Source: Curtobacterium flaccumfaciens (GTDB lineage Bacteria; Actinomycetota; Actinomycetes; Actinomycetales; Microbacteriaceae). From it: a stretch of 64,000 bases of DNA. The translations under genes were made by a program, and so were the position numbers. The DNA is taken from contig CP121450.1 in assembly GCA_029689965.1 (NCBI GenBank), positions 2,728,001 through 2,792,000 of the forward strand, given 5' to 3'. The notes under the pieces were generated by a model. It made no database searches. It was not told the DNA's origin and saw nothing but the letters and a program-made list of their open reading frames with translations. Shown one piece after another: positions 52,963 through 64,000 of the stretch (the first letter of the stretch is position 1; each line of letters starts with the position of its first letter).

Positions 52963-52968
52963 GATAGT
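52963..52968 (+). promoter_or_regulatory. -10 element of the HAD gene
   Basis: GATAGT 8 bases before ATG 52977, which has no ribosome site. This fits a leaderless transcript, like the other divergent plus-strand genes in the window. Confidence 0.35.
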
Positions 52969-52976
52969 GCGACACA

Positions 52977-53636
52977 ATGGGTGGCATCGTGAACGAGACG
53001 CCCGCGCCCCGACTCCTGTTCCTCTTCGACATGGACGAAGTCCTCGTCCGCTACGACTGGACGGTGCGGATGGCGGCACTCGCAGAGCTCACCGGACACG
53101 GCTTCCACGAGCTCCGCCGCCGCTGGTGGGACTGCGGCCACGAGCAGCGCGCCGAGGCCGGGCACTTCGCCGACGGCGACGCGTACCTGGCGGCCTTCGC
53201 CGCCGCGATGGAGTGCGACGTCCCCGAGGCGGAATGGGCGCGGATCCGCGGTGCGGCCATGACCGAGCTGCCGGAGCGGATCGAGGCGGTACGGGTGGCG
53301 AGCGAGCACGGCCGGGTCGGCCTGCTCACGAACAACGGGCCGCTGGCCGGTCGGTGGATCCACCGCTGGGCGCCGTCGCTCCCGCCGCTCTTCGGCGAGC
53401 ACCTCGACACGACGAGCAACTTCGGCGCGCGCAAGCCCGAGCGAGCGGTCTTCCTCCGTGCACTCGAACACCACGGCGTGCCCGCCGAACGCACCTTCTT
53501 CGCGGACGACATGCCGATCAACGTCGAGGGTGCCAGGAGCGTGGGCATCCACGCGGTCCTGGTCGAGGAGCACACCGATCTGCGCGAGGCGGTCCTCGCC
53601 TTCGTCGCGGAACAGGCTGCCGCTCCCGTCGCGTAG
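52977..53636 (+). CDS. HAD superfamily hydrolase
   Basis: 219 residues; ATG 52977 or GTG 52989. HAD motif I RLLFLFDMDEVLVRYDW (nucleophile Asp), motif II GRVGLLTNNGPLAG, motif III Lys in FGARKPERAVFLRALEH, and motif IV ERTFFADDMPINVEGARSVG. A helical cap between motifs I and II makes it the phosphatase type I subfamily; the substrate is unknown. It is the only plus-strand gene between prmC and tsaC, where mycobacteria have none, so it is probably an insertion in this lineage. The frame is intact. Confidence 0.88.
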   Translation: MGGIVNETPAPRLLFLFDMDEVLVRYDWTVRMAALAELTGHGFHELRRRWWDCGHEQRAEAGHFADGDAYLAAFAAAMECDVPEAEWARIRGAAMTELPERIEAVRVASEHGRVGLLTNNGPLAGRWIHRWAPSLPPLFGEHLDTTSNFGARKPERAVFLRALEHHGVPAERTFFADDMPINVEGARSVGIHAVLVEEHTDLREAVLAFVAEQAAAPVA

Positions 53637-53640
53637 CGCC

Positions 53641-53657
53641 GGACCGCTGCGCGGTCC
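53641..53657 (+). terminator. Hairpin after the HAD gene
   Basis: GGACCGC/GCGGTCC arms (53641-53647, 53651-53657) with a 3-base loop, followed by TTCCC, 4 bases after the HAD stop. A plausible intrinsic terminator. Confidence 0.6.
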
Positions 53658-53688
53658 TTCCCATCACGCGTGCAGTAGGAAGCGGAAA

Positions 53689-53811
53689 CGCGCGTAGAGG
53701 GCCGGAAGAAACCGCCACCTACGCGCGAAACAGCACACCACGCGCGAATCGGCACACACGACCCACAACCCACAACCCACAACCCGGCCTGGAGGCGCGG
53801 CTCGCTTCGGC
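53689..53811. repeat. Repeat-rich gap between the HAD gene and prmC
   Basis: Contains an inverted repeat CGCGCGTAG/CTACGCGCG (53689-53697, 53719-53727), an imperfect 19-bp direct repeat starting ACGCGCGAA (53721-53739, 53740-53758), a 7-bp tandem repeat ACCCACA with 3.6 copies (53761-53785), and the CCTGGAGGCGCGG motif (53789-53801). It separates two convergent genes. Confidence 0.75.
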
Positions 53812-54690
53812 TCAGCGCGTCGCGGTGGTCGTGCGGTCTCGTCCCGTCAGGTCGCGGTGCGTCTGCGGGGAGCGGAACCCCCGGCGTGCGAGCACGTCGC
53901 GCACGCCGGCCCCTGCGGCTCGGCGTGCTCGATGACGAGGACTCCCCCGGACACCAGCAACCGCCAGGCGGTCTCGGCCAGGGCGCGCACGGCGTCGAGG
54001 CCGTCCGGTCCGCCGTAGAGCGCCATCGCCGGGTCGTGGTCGCGGACCTCGGGATCGATCGGCACCGCGTCGTCCGGCACGTACGGCGGGTTCGACACGA
54101 CGACCGACACCGTGCCGTCGAGCTCGGGCAGGGCATCGGCGAGGTCACCCTCGACGAGTCGCACCGTGCCGCCGTGGGCCTCGACGTTGCGCCGGGTCCA
54201 CGGGAGCGCCTCAGGCGAGCGCTCGACGGCGTACACGACGGCGTTCGGCACCTCGGTGTCCATGGCGATCGCGATGGCGCCGCTGCCGGAACCGAGGTCG
54301 ACGGCGATCGGCTCGGGCACCGCCACCGCCCGGAGCGCGTCGATGCCGAACTGCACCACGCCCTCGGTCTCCGGTCGCGGGACGAAGACGCCCGGGCCGA
54401 CCGCCAGCGTGAGGGACCGAAAGTACGCCTCCCCCGTGATGTGCTGCAGCGGCTCGCGGGTCCTGCGCCGCGCGACGGCGTGCCGGAAGCGCTCGACGTG
54501 CTCGGCCGCGATCGCGCCGCCGGTCATCGCACGGGCCTGCACGGCACCACGGGACGTGTCGGTCGCCCAGGCGAGCAGGAGTTCGGCGTCGACCTGGGGA
54601 GTCGGGACCCGGATGCGCCGAGCGCCGCGGTCGCCTCCCTGAGGAGGCGATCCGCGGCGAACGTGGGATCACTGTCGGACAGGAGCCGTG
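53812..54690 (-). CDS. prmC: Release factor glutamine methyltransferase
   Basis: N5-methylates the GGQ glutamine of release factors; here it follows prfA. Recognisable: DSDPTFAADRLLREATAALG, RVPTPQVDAELLLAWATDTS, PLQHITGEAYFRSLTLAVGP, FVPRPETEGVVQFGIDALRA, the SAM motif AVDLGSGSGAIAIAMDTEVP, and the catalytic NPPY in SVVVSNPPYVPDD. Breaks near 54617 and 53912; the second restores a C-terminus GVRDVLARRGFRSPQTHRDL and the stop at 53812. No ATG/GTG start is found before DSDPTF, so the 5' end is unresolved and overlaps a copy of the dispersed GGAGGC motif. Confidence 0.88.
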
Positions 54691-54699
54691 CCTCCAGGC

Positions 54700-55782
54700 C
54701 TAGGCGTCCTGGTCGCCGATGGCGGCCAGACGGGCCTCTTCGTCCGCGCTGATGGCGGACTGGATGACGGGCTCGAGCGCACCGTTCATCACGCGGTCCA
54801 GGTCGTACGCCTTGTACCCGGTGCGGTGGTCCGCGATGCGGTTCTCCGGGAAGTTGTACGTGCGGATGCGCTCCGAACGGTCCATGCCGCGGATCTGCGA
54901 CCTGCGCGCGTCCGAGGCGATGGCGTCCAGTTCCTCCTGCTGCCGCGCGAGGATGCGGGCGCGCAGGACGCGCATGCCGGCCTCGCGGTTCTGCAGCTGC
55001 GACTTCTCGTTCTGCATCGCGACCGTGATGCCCGTGGGCAGGTGCGTGATGCGGACCGCGGAGTCCGTCGTGTTGACGGACTGCCCGCCGGGACCGGAGG
55101 ACCGGTACACGTCGATCTTGAGGTCGTTCTGGTTGATCTGGACCTCTTCGGGCTCGTCGACCTCGGGGAAGACCAGCACACCGGTGGTCGAGGTGTGGAT
55201 GCGCCCCTGCGACTCGGTCGCCGGCACGCGCTGCACGCGGTGCACGCCGCCCTCGTACTTGAGGTGCGCCCAGACGCCCTGGGACGGGTCGGTCGCGTTC
55301 GACTTGATCGCGACCTGGACGTCCTTGTAGCCGCCGAGGTCCGACTCGGTCCGCTCGAGGAGCTCGACCTTCCAACCCTTGGACTCCGCGTAGTGCGAGT
55401 ACATGCGCAGCAGGTCGGCCGCGAACAGCGCCGATTCCTCGCCGCCCTCGCCGCCCTTGATCTCCATGATGACGTCTCGGCCGTCGTCGGGGTCGCGCGG
55501 GATGAGCAGCCGCCGGAGACGCTCCTGACGCTCCGTCAGCTGCTCCTCGAGCGCCGGGACCTCCTCCGCGAACGCGTCGTCCTCACGCGCAAGCTCCTGG
55601 GCGGCGGCGAGGTCGTCCCCGCCGCCTGCCAGGACTCGTACGCGGACTTGATCTGGTTCAGCTTCGGCGTACCGCCGGTTCACCTTCTTCGCCCGGGCCG
55701 CATCGGCGTGGAGCGCGGGGTCCGACAGCTGCTGCGTCAGGTCCTCGTGTTCCGCCAGCAGCCCCGCCACCGACTCGAACAC
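54700..55782 (-). CDS. prfA: Peptide chain release factor 1
   Basis: Recognises UAA/UAG. From GTG 55782 ([20 protein letters not shown]). Tripeptide anticodon PAT in [22 protein letters not shown] in [20 protein letters not shown], and [20 protein letters not shown] near the end. 360 residues. The stretch [17 protein letters not shown] is out of frame between two compensating errors: an extra A at about 55662 (GAGCT read as GAAGCT) and a missing G near 55618. Repaired it reads [20 protein letters not shown]. Its ribosome site lies in the end of rho. Confidence 0.95.
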   Translation of the reverse strand: MFESVAGLLAEHEDLTQQLSDPALHADAARAKKVNRRYAEAEPDQVRVRVLAGGGDDLAAAQELAREDDAFAEEVPALEEQLTERQERLRRLLIPRDPDDGRDVIMEIKGGEGGEESALFAADLLRMYSHYAESKGWKVELLERTESDLGGYKDVQVAIKSNATDPSQGVWAHLKYEGGVHRVQRVPATESQGRIHTSTTGVLVFPEVDEPEEVQINQNDLKIDVYRSSGPGGQSVNTTDSAVRITHLPTGITVAMQNEKSQLQNREAGMRVLRARILARQQEELDAIASDARRSQIRGMDRSERIRTYNFPENRIADHRTGYKAYDLDRVMNGALEPVIQSAISADEEARLAAIGDQDA

Positions 55783-55785
55783 GCG

Positions 55786-57974
55786 TTACTCCTGGTGGCC
55801 GTTGTGGTGCCCGCCGGTCGTGGGGACCGACTTCTGCACCTGGACCAGGAACTCGACGTTCGACTGCGTCTCCTTGAGGTTCCGCAGGACGATCTCGAGC
55901 GCCTGCTGCGGGTCGAGGCCGGCGAGGGCACGACGGAGGCGCCACGTGATCTTCACCTCGTCGGCGGAGAGCAGCTGCTCCTCGCGACGGGTCCCGGACG
56001 CGTTGACGTCGACGGCCGGGAAGATCCGCTTGTCCGCCAGGTGACGGTTGAGGCGGAGCTCCATGTTGCCGGTGCCCTTGAACTCCTCGAAGATCACCTC
56101 GTCCATCTTCGACCCGGTCTCGACGAGCGCCGTCGCGAGGATCGTCAGGGAGCCGCCGTCCTCGATGTTGCGCGCGGCGCCGAAGAAACGCTTCGGCGGG
56201 TACAGGGCCGACGAGTCCACGCCGCCCGAGAGCACGCGACCCGAGGCCGGCGTCGACAGGTTGTAGGCGCGACCCAGGCGGGTGATCGAGTCGAGGAGCA
56301 GGACCACGTCGTGGCCGAGCTCGACGAGGCGCTTCGCACGCTCGATGGCGAGCTCGGCGACCGTGGTGTGGTCCTCGGCAGGACGGTCGAAGGTCGAGGC
56401 GATGACCTCGCCCTTCACCGTGCGCTGCATGTCGGTGACCTCTTCCGGCCGCTCGTCGACCAGGACGACCATGAGGTGCGCCTCGGGGTTGTTCTTGGCG
56501 ATCGCGTTCGCGATGGCCTGGAGCACGACGGTCTTGCCGGCCTTCGGCGGGGAGACGATGAGGCCGCGCTGGCCCTTGCCGATCGGCGACACGAGGTCGA
56601 TGATCCGCGTGCTAAGCTTCGACGGCTCGGTCTCGAGCCGCAGGCGCTCGTTCGGGTACAGCGGGGTGAGGTCCTGGAAGTCGACGCGGGCGGCCGCCTC
56701 GTCAGCGGTCTGGCCGTTCACCGAGTCGACCTTGACCAGCGCGTTGTACTTCTGGCGGCTCTGCTGCTCGCCGTCGCGCGGCTGCTTGATCGCGCCGACG
56801 ACGGCGTCGCCCTTGCGCAGGTGGTACTTCTTCACCTGGCCGAGCGAGACGTAGACGTCGTTCGGGCCCGGCAGGTACCCGGTCGTGCGCACGAACGCGT
56901 AGTTGTCGAGGACGTCGAGGATGCCCGCGATCGGGATGAGGACGTCGTCCTCGGTGATCTCCGGCTCGAACTCGTCGTTCTGACCGCCGCGACCGCGCTT
57001 GCGGTCGCGCTGGCGACGGCTGCGGCCCCCTCGGTCTCGTCGGCGTTCTGCTGACCGTTCTGCTTCTGCTGCTTCTGCTGCTGGCCCTGCTGCTTCTGCT
57101 CGTTCTTGTCGTCCTGCTGGGCGCTCTTCTGCTCACCCTGCTGCTTCTGCTCGCCCTGCTGCTTCTGCTGACCGCCGTTCGGCTGACCGTTCTGGTCGCC
57201 GCCCTGCTCACCGTTCTCGGCGTTCTGGCCACGGCCACGACCACGACCACGGCTGCGACGGCCGCGACGCGAGCCGCCCTCGCCCTGCTGCTCGTTCTGG
57301 TCGGACTCGGCGTTCCCGCCGGTGGACTGCTCGGTGCCCTCGGTGGCGGTGGTGCCGCCGGAGGCCTGCTGTGCCTGCTGCTCCGCCTGCTGGTCGTTCT
57401 GGTCGCGCTGGTCTCGCTGGCCGTTCTGGTCGCGCTGGCCGTTCTGGTCGCGCTGCCCGCGGCCTCGGCGCTGGCCGCCAGCCTGGGCGGCTTCCTGCGC
57501 GTCCTTCTCGGCACGGACCTGGTCGAGCCCGGCGAGGAGGTCCTCGGTGCCGGTGTGCCCGTGGTTCGTGTGCTCGGCAGCCGACGTCGGCGCGGCGGAC
57601 ACGGTGCCGCTGGACGAGGCGCGACGGGACCGGCGGGCGCGCGACGTCGAGGGCTGCTCGGCGCGGACCTCGGTGGCGGGGACCTCGGTGACGGAGGCTT
57701 CGGCGGCGGCCGGGGCCTCGGCGGCGGACGCCGCAGGGGTCTCGGTCGGCTCGGGCAGGGTCGGCTGCTCGGCGGGCGCCTCGGCGGGCGTGGCCGCGGG
57801 CGCGTCGTCCGTCACGGGACGCTTGTCCTCGATCGAGGCGATGAGGTCGCCCTTGCGGAGCTTCGAGAGCCCGGTGATGCCGAGGGAGGAGGCGATGCGC
57901 TGGAGTTCCGGGAGCCGGAGGGCGCGCAGGTCGCTGGGGATCTCCACGGGAGTGGAGTCGTTGACGTTCGTCAA
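55786..57974 (-). CDS. rho: Transcription termination factor Rho with Gln/Asn-rich insertion
   Basis: RNA-dependent hexameric ATPase. Start TTG 57974 ([20 protein letters not shown]) with AAAGGAAA upstream. The N-terminal helix bundle ([20 protein letters not shown]) is followed by about 260 disordered residues, first Ala/Pro/Glu-rich, then strongly Gln/Asn/Gly-rich ([35 protein letters not shown]) with an RGRGRGRG patch. Then the RNA-binding domain ([20 protein letters not shown]), Walker [21 protein letters not shown], Walker [18 protein letters not shown], and R-loop. One break near 57025. About 730 residues. Confidence 0.95.
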
Positions 57975-58025
57975 GGTCGGTGTTTCCTTTCGAACCGCAG
58001 AACGCGGAGAGTTTCCACCGTCCCG

Positions 58026-58043
58026 GATGCACGGGTATGCATC
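58026..58043. promoter_or_regulatory. Inverted repeat in the rho leader
   Basis: GATGCA/TGCATC arms (58026-58031, 58038-58043) with a 6-base centre, about 52 bases upstream of the rho start in the 162-base thrB-rho gap. A candidate operator or leader hairpin; rho genes are often autoregulated through their leaders. Confidence 0.35.
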
Positions 58044-58136
58044 GACCGCCGTTCAGACGACGGACCGGGATTCGGTGATCAGAAAGAGATTGCCCCCGCG
58101 CACCGGACCCTGCGCGGCGAGGAACGTTCCTACGGC

Positions 58137-60206
<2,070 letters not shown>

Positions 60207-60257
60207 ACGGATCTCCTTGTTCTTCGTTCGTGAGCTGGGGTGCCGGATGCGACGGCG

Positions 60258-61565
60258 TCAGGCGCCGACGACCCGGAGGACGCTCGTGATCTCGGCCACG
60301 ACGTCCTCGTTGCGGAGCGCCACCACGGTCGAGGCCAGGTCGGACTCCCGCGCCAGGTGGGTCCCGATGACGAGGGTGGCGGTGGCGTCGGAGCCCGTCG
60401 CCACGGTCTGCTCGACCGTCTCGACGCTGACGCCGTGCTTCGCCAGGACGCCCGCGACGGTCGAGAGCACGCCCGGCGCGTCCGTGACGTGCAGGGTGAT
60501 CTGGTAGCGGGTACGGACGGTGCCGATCGGGAAGACCGGCAGGTCGGCCTGCGTCGACTCCGCGACGCCCGGACCGCCGATGACGTGCCGGCGGGCGGCC
60601 GACACCAGGTCGCCGAGGACGGCGGACGCGGTCTCCACGCCCCCGGCTCCCGCGCCGTAGAACATCAGGTCTCCCGCGGCCTCGGCCTCGACGAAGACGG
60701 CGTTCTTCGCACCGTGCACACTCGCGAGCGGGTGCGACTCGGGCACGAGCGCCGGGTAGACGCGCGCGCTGACGCCCTCGGTGCCGTCGGCGTCGGTCAG
60801 GCGCTCGGCCGTGGCCAGGATCTTCACGACGTACCCGGCCTTCCGAGCGGCGCGGACCTGCTCGATCGTCACCGAGGTGATGCCCTCGCGGTGCACGGCG
60901 GCGAGCGGGACCGAGGTGTGGAACGCGAGCGAGGCCAGGATCGCGGCCTTCTGCGCGGCGTCGTAGCCCTCGATGTCGGCGGTGGGGTCGGCCTCGGCGT
61001 ACCCGAGCTCCGTCGCCGTGGCGAGCGCGTCCTCGAAGGTCGCTCCCTGCCGGTCCATCAGGTCGAGGATGAAGTTCGTGGTGCCGTTGACGATGCCCAT
61101 GATGCGCACGATGCGATCACCGGCGAGCGAGTCGTGCAGCGGCCGGATGATCGGGATGGCGCCGGCGACGGCGGCCTCGTGGTACAGCTGCGCGCCGACC
61201 TGCTCGGCCACCGCGAAGAGCTCCGGGCCGTGGGTCGCGAGGAGCGCCTTGTTGCCCGTCACGACGTCGGCTCCGGACTGCAGCGCCTGCAGGACGAGCG
61301 TCCGCGCGGGCTCGATGCCGCCGATGAGCTCGACGACGATGTCCGCGCCGAGGATGAGCGACTCCGCGTCCGTCGTGAAGAGCTCCTTCGGCAGCTCGAC
61401 GTCGCGCGGGGCGTCGACGTCGCGGACGGCGATTCCCACGAGCTCGAGGCCGGCACCGGCGCGCGAGGCCAGCTCGTCGCCGTGTTCGAGGAGCAGCCGC
61501 GCGACCTGGGAACCGACCGAGCCGGCTCCGAGCAGCGCGACGCGGACGTTGCGGTATTCGATCAT
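60258..61565 (-). CDS. hom: Homoserine dehydrogenase
   Basis: Reduces aspartate semialdehyde to homoserine. 435 residues from ATG 61565 (MIEYRNVRVALLGAGSVGSQ). NAD(P) motif LLGAGSVGSQVARLL; catalytic region VNGTTNFILDLMDRQGATFE and AEADPTADIEGYDAAQKAAI with the catalytic Lys; a C-terminal ACT domain (TLHVTDAPGVLSTVAGVLAK) suggesting threonine feedback control. First of hom-thrC-thrB, 28 bases after lysA. The frame is intact. Confidence 0.96.
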   Translation of the reverse strand: MIEYRNVRVALLGAGSVGSQVARLLLEHGDELASRAGAGLELVGIAVRDVDAPRDVELPKELFTTDAESLILGADIVVELIGGIEPARTLVLQALQSGADVVTGNKALLATHGPELFAVAEQVGAQLYHEAAVAGAIPIIRPLHDSLAGDRIVRIMGIVNGTTNFILDLMDRQGATFEDALATATELGYAEADPTADIEGYDAAQKAAILASLAFHTSVPLAAVHREGITSVTIEQVRAARKAGYVVKILATAERLTDADGTEGVSARVYPALVPESHPLASVHGAKNAVFVEAEAAGDLMFYGAGAGGVETASAVLGDLVSAARRHVIGGPGVAESTQADLPVFPIGTVRTRYQITLHVTDAPGVLSTVAGVLAKHGVSVETVEQTVATGSDATATLVIGTHLARESDLASTVVALRNEDVVAEITSVLRVVGA

Positions 61566-61593
61566 CTGGTGCGCATTCCTGTTTCTTCGGGGA

Positions 61594-63011
61594 TCAGCGG
61601 CGGGCGCTGGGCTCGGGCACGACCCCGGTGTCGCGGGCGAGGAGGTCGTCGATCGACTCGCCACGCACGAGGATACGGGTAGTGCCGTCCGCGACGGCCA
61701 CGACGGGCGGTCGCCCGACGTGGTTGTAGTTGCTCGCCAGGCTCCAGCAGTAGGCGCCCGTGGCCGCGACGGCGAGCAGGTCGCCACGGTGCACGTCACC
61801 GGGCAGGTACTCGTCGTTCACCACGATGTCGCCCGACTCGCAGTGTTTCCCGACGATGCGGGTCAGGACGGCTGGCGCGTCCGAGGTGCGGGCGAGCCGA
61901 GCCGTGTAGTCCGCGCCGTACAGGGCGGGCCGGGCGTTGTCGCTCATGCCGCCGTCGACCGAGACGTAGGTGCGGGTCGCGGACGCGCCGTCGTCGCCGA
62001 CCTCGAGCGTCACGGGCTTGATCGTCCCCACGCGGTACAGCGTGACACCGGCCGGACCGACGATGTACCGCCCCGGCTCCACCGCGATCTCCGGCACCGG
62101 GATGCCGCGCTCGGCGCAGGCCTCGGCGACGATGGTCGCGAGCGCGTCGGCGACGTCCTCGGGCTCGAACGCCGAGTCGGCCTCGGTGTAGTCGATGCCC
62201 CAGCCGCCGCCGAGGTTAAGCTCCGGCACCGGCCGGACGCCACGAGGGTGGCGTGCACGTCCATCAGGCGCCGGGCGGCCTCGCGGAAGCCGGACTCGTC
62301 GAAGATCTGCGAGCCGATGTGCGAGTGCAGCCCGACGAACGCGAGCGACGGCTCGGCCCGGACGGCCTCGGCTGCGGCGACGGCCTCGGTGAGCGGATCC
62401 CGAACTTCTGGTCCTCGCGCGCCGTCGCGAGGTACTCGTGCGTCGAGGCGTGCACCCCGCTGTTGATCCGGATGCGGACCCGCTGCACGGCCCCGGCGTC
62501 AGCCGCGGCCCGGGCGACGCGCTGTACTTCCTCGTGGCTGTCGAGGACGATCGTGCCGACCCCGACCTCGACCGCGCGGGCGATCTCGGCGTCCGACTTG
62601 TCGTTGCCGTGGAACCCCAGGAGCGCGGGGTCGACTCCCCCGGCCAGGGCCACCGCGAGCTCGCCGCCGGTGCAGACGTCCACCCGGAGGCCCGCCTCGG
62701 CCATCCACGCCGCGACCTGCGTCGTGAGGAACGCCTTGCCGGCGTAGTAGACGTGCGCCCGGGTGCCGATGCGCTCGAACGCCTCGGTGAACGCGTCCCG
62801 CACCCGCACCGCGCGGGACTGCACGTCGCGCTCGTCCACGACGTACAGCGGGGTGCCGAAGCGCGCCACGAGGTCCGACGCGGTCACGCCGCCGACCGCG
62901 AGCTCGCCGTCGTCCGTGCGCGTCGCGGAGGCGGGCCAGATCCGCGAGGTCAGCGCGGAGGCGTCCGTCGGGAACCGCAGTCGCTGCGGGGCAAGGGGGT
63001 TCTCGCTCACG
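61594..63011 (-). CDS. lysA: Diaminopimelate decarboxylase
   Basis: PLP-dependent last step of lysine synthesis. Start GTG 63011 (SENPLAPQRLRFPTDASALT). PLP lysine in HVYYAGKAFLTTQVAAWMAE, GLRVDVCTGGELAVALAGGV, HSHIGSQIFDESGFREAARR, glycine loop ELNLGGGWGIDYTEAD, and KHCESGDIVVNDEYLPGDVH with the catalytic Cys. Breaks near 62397 and 62237 each need one base. About 472 residues. Downstream of argS and the LmeA-like gene, upstream of hom. Confidence 0.95.
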
Positions 63012-63068
63012 GGACCCGATCCTACCGAGCCGAGCCGCGCCTCCCTGCCGTGTGACGCCGCCACGCGA

Positions 63069-63824
63069 CTACGAGCACTTCCCGACCGTCTGCAGCCCCT
63101 CCTCGTTGAGCGGCAGCGAGTCGGCCGTGACCCGCACCGATGCCTCCGACGAGGTGATGTCGAGCGAGCGGACTCGCCAGCTGCGACGGCAGGAACTGCG
63201 CGGTGCAGACCTGGACGGGCACGTTCGTGACACCAGGGATCGAGTCCACCTTGAGCCCGAGCGCCGAGTTCGTGATGCGGACGGTCTTCGGCGTGATCGT
63301 GATGCCCTTGCCGTCCTCCTGCGCGACGACGTGACCCCTCGCCGCGTAGGTGATGTCGTAGCCGAGCACGGCGGTCTCGCCGGACAGCTCGACGCCGCCG
63401 TCGACCAGGCTGAGCCGGTCGAACAGCGGGCTGTACTTCGCCAGGTCCTTCACGGAACCCGCGGCGAGCGTGACGTGCCCGTCGACGTCGTGGACGTCCC
63501 CCTTGCCGTCGACCGGGACGTCGCGTGCGGTGACGTCGGCCGCGAGCGGGATGCCGTCGATCGTGAGCTTCTTCGACGAGATCTCGACCTCGTCGAGCCG
63601 GCCGCCGATGAGCTGCGGGATGACGACGCCCTTCGCATGCGCCTGGACGTCGCCGGTGGCCCCGGAGGGCAGCGACTGCTCGACCTGCTGCGCGATGATG
63701 CGGTCCACGACGCCGCGCAGCACGAACTCGGCGATCACCACGAGGGCGGCGAGGACGACCACGACGACGATCAGCACGACTGGCCAGCGGCGGCGCTTCC
63801 GGGGGTCTCGATGGCGGCGGACAT
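63069..63824 (-). CDS. LmeA-like (DUF2993) phospholipid-binding protein
   Basis: Start ATG 63824 (MSAAIETP) with GGGAGA upstream; a missing base near 63798 joins it to RKRRRWPVVLIVVVVVLAAL, an N-terminal membrane anchor. The outer domain matches the DUF2993 family: VVDRIIAQQVEQSLPSG, VVIPQLIGGRLDEVEISSKK, RDVPVDGKGDVHDVDGHVTL, and after a second break near 63177 SLDITSSEASVRVTADSLPL with the stop at 63069. In mycobacteria LmeA takes part in lipomannan maturation; whether that role holds here is inference. About 251 residues. Confidence 0.82.
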
Positions 63825-63910
63825 GTCTCCCACCTTGCCAGGGCGCCCCGGTATCCAGCCTGGAGGCGCGGCGAGCGTCCGGCGCGTCGGCGTGGTCGAC
63901 ACCGTGCAAC

Positions 63911-63959
63911 GGACACAGCACCGCGACGTTCCGCGGTGCTGTGTCCGGAACCTGGTTCC
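63911..63959 (-). terminator. Double hairpin after argS
   Basis: A perfect 15-bp stem (GGACACAGCACCGCG at 63911-63925, complement at 63932-63946) with a 6-base loop, plus an adjacent 6-bp hairpin GGAACC/GGTTCC (63947-63959). It lies 17 bases after the argS stop on the minus strand. A copy of the CCTGGAGGCGCGG motif lies just beyond (about 63859-63871). Confidence 0.7.
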
Positions 63960-63976
63960 GGAGCGCCGCCGCGTCG

Positions 63977-64000
63977 CTACATGCGCTCTGGCGCGGTGAC
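63977..64000 (-). CDS. argS: Arginyl-tRNA synthetase, last eight codons
   Basis: The minus strand ends VTAPERM then TAG at 63979-63977. APERM is the common C-terminus of bacterial ArgS, and argS lies upstream of lysA in related Actinobacteria, so this short tail is called by motif and synteny. Everything else is outside the window. Confidence 0.7.
   Translation of the reverse strand, partial: VTAPERM

Noticed and set aside
55600-55680. Lineage-specific divergent segment in release factor 1
   Set aside because: Two compensating single-base errors (+A at GAGCT, -G in a G run) explain it; the repaired segment matches the family.

Overview
This is a very GC-rich actinobacterial chromosome segment. 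Gene order (argS-lysA-hom-thrC-thrB-rho-prfA-prmC-tsaC-wecA-atpIBEFHAGDC and proS-nusA-ylxR-infB-rbfA), frequent GTG starts and protein character point to the family Microbacteriaceae. Curtobacterium is my best guess, from general resemblance only. There are no insertion sequences, phage genes, tRNA, rRNA or CRISPR arrays.

Layout. 0-10 kb: alaS (partial), a small membrane protein, rpsD, rarA, a secreted cyclophilin, a DUF349 protein, ribF, two small membrane proteins, truB, a P-loop-like protein and mutY. 10-22 kb: rbfA, infB, ylxR, nusA, proS and the isoprenoid and membrane-proteolysis cluster ispG/rip1/dxr, interrupted by an isochorismatase-like hydrolase coupled to an NCS1 permease. 22-25 kb: an orphan secreted protein, an FKBP lipoprotein, OsmC and an asparaginase-like protein. 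25-42.6 kb: a minus-strand block with a Ser/Thr kinase, PP2C phosphatase, two FHA proteins, MoxR, DUF58, a transglutaminase-fold membrane protein lacking its catalytic residues, and a roughly 1,950-residue Ig-like/fibronectin surface protein. 42.7-52 kb: yaaA, the full F-type ATP synthase operon, wecA and tsaC. 53-64 kb: a HAD phosphatase, prmC, prfA, rho, the threonine and lysine genes, an LmeA-like protein and the 3' end of argS.

The most interesting unit is the 25.4-42.6 kb phospho-signalling and surface block. Most of its genes are joined by 4-bp stop/start overlaps. It looks like a signalling circuit (kinase, phosphatase, FHA readers) wired to a membrane and surface apparatus (MoxR, DUF58, dead transglutaminase, giant Ig/Fn3 protein). 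Its function is unknown to me.

Quality caveat. More than fifty frame breaks fall in otherwise well-conserved genes, including essential ones. Nearly all those I reconstructed need one base added to a G or C run. A second class is an extra A in the context GAGCT. I treat these as sequence errors and annotate the broken genes as single CDS, with break positions where I worked them out.
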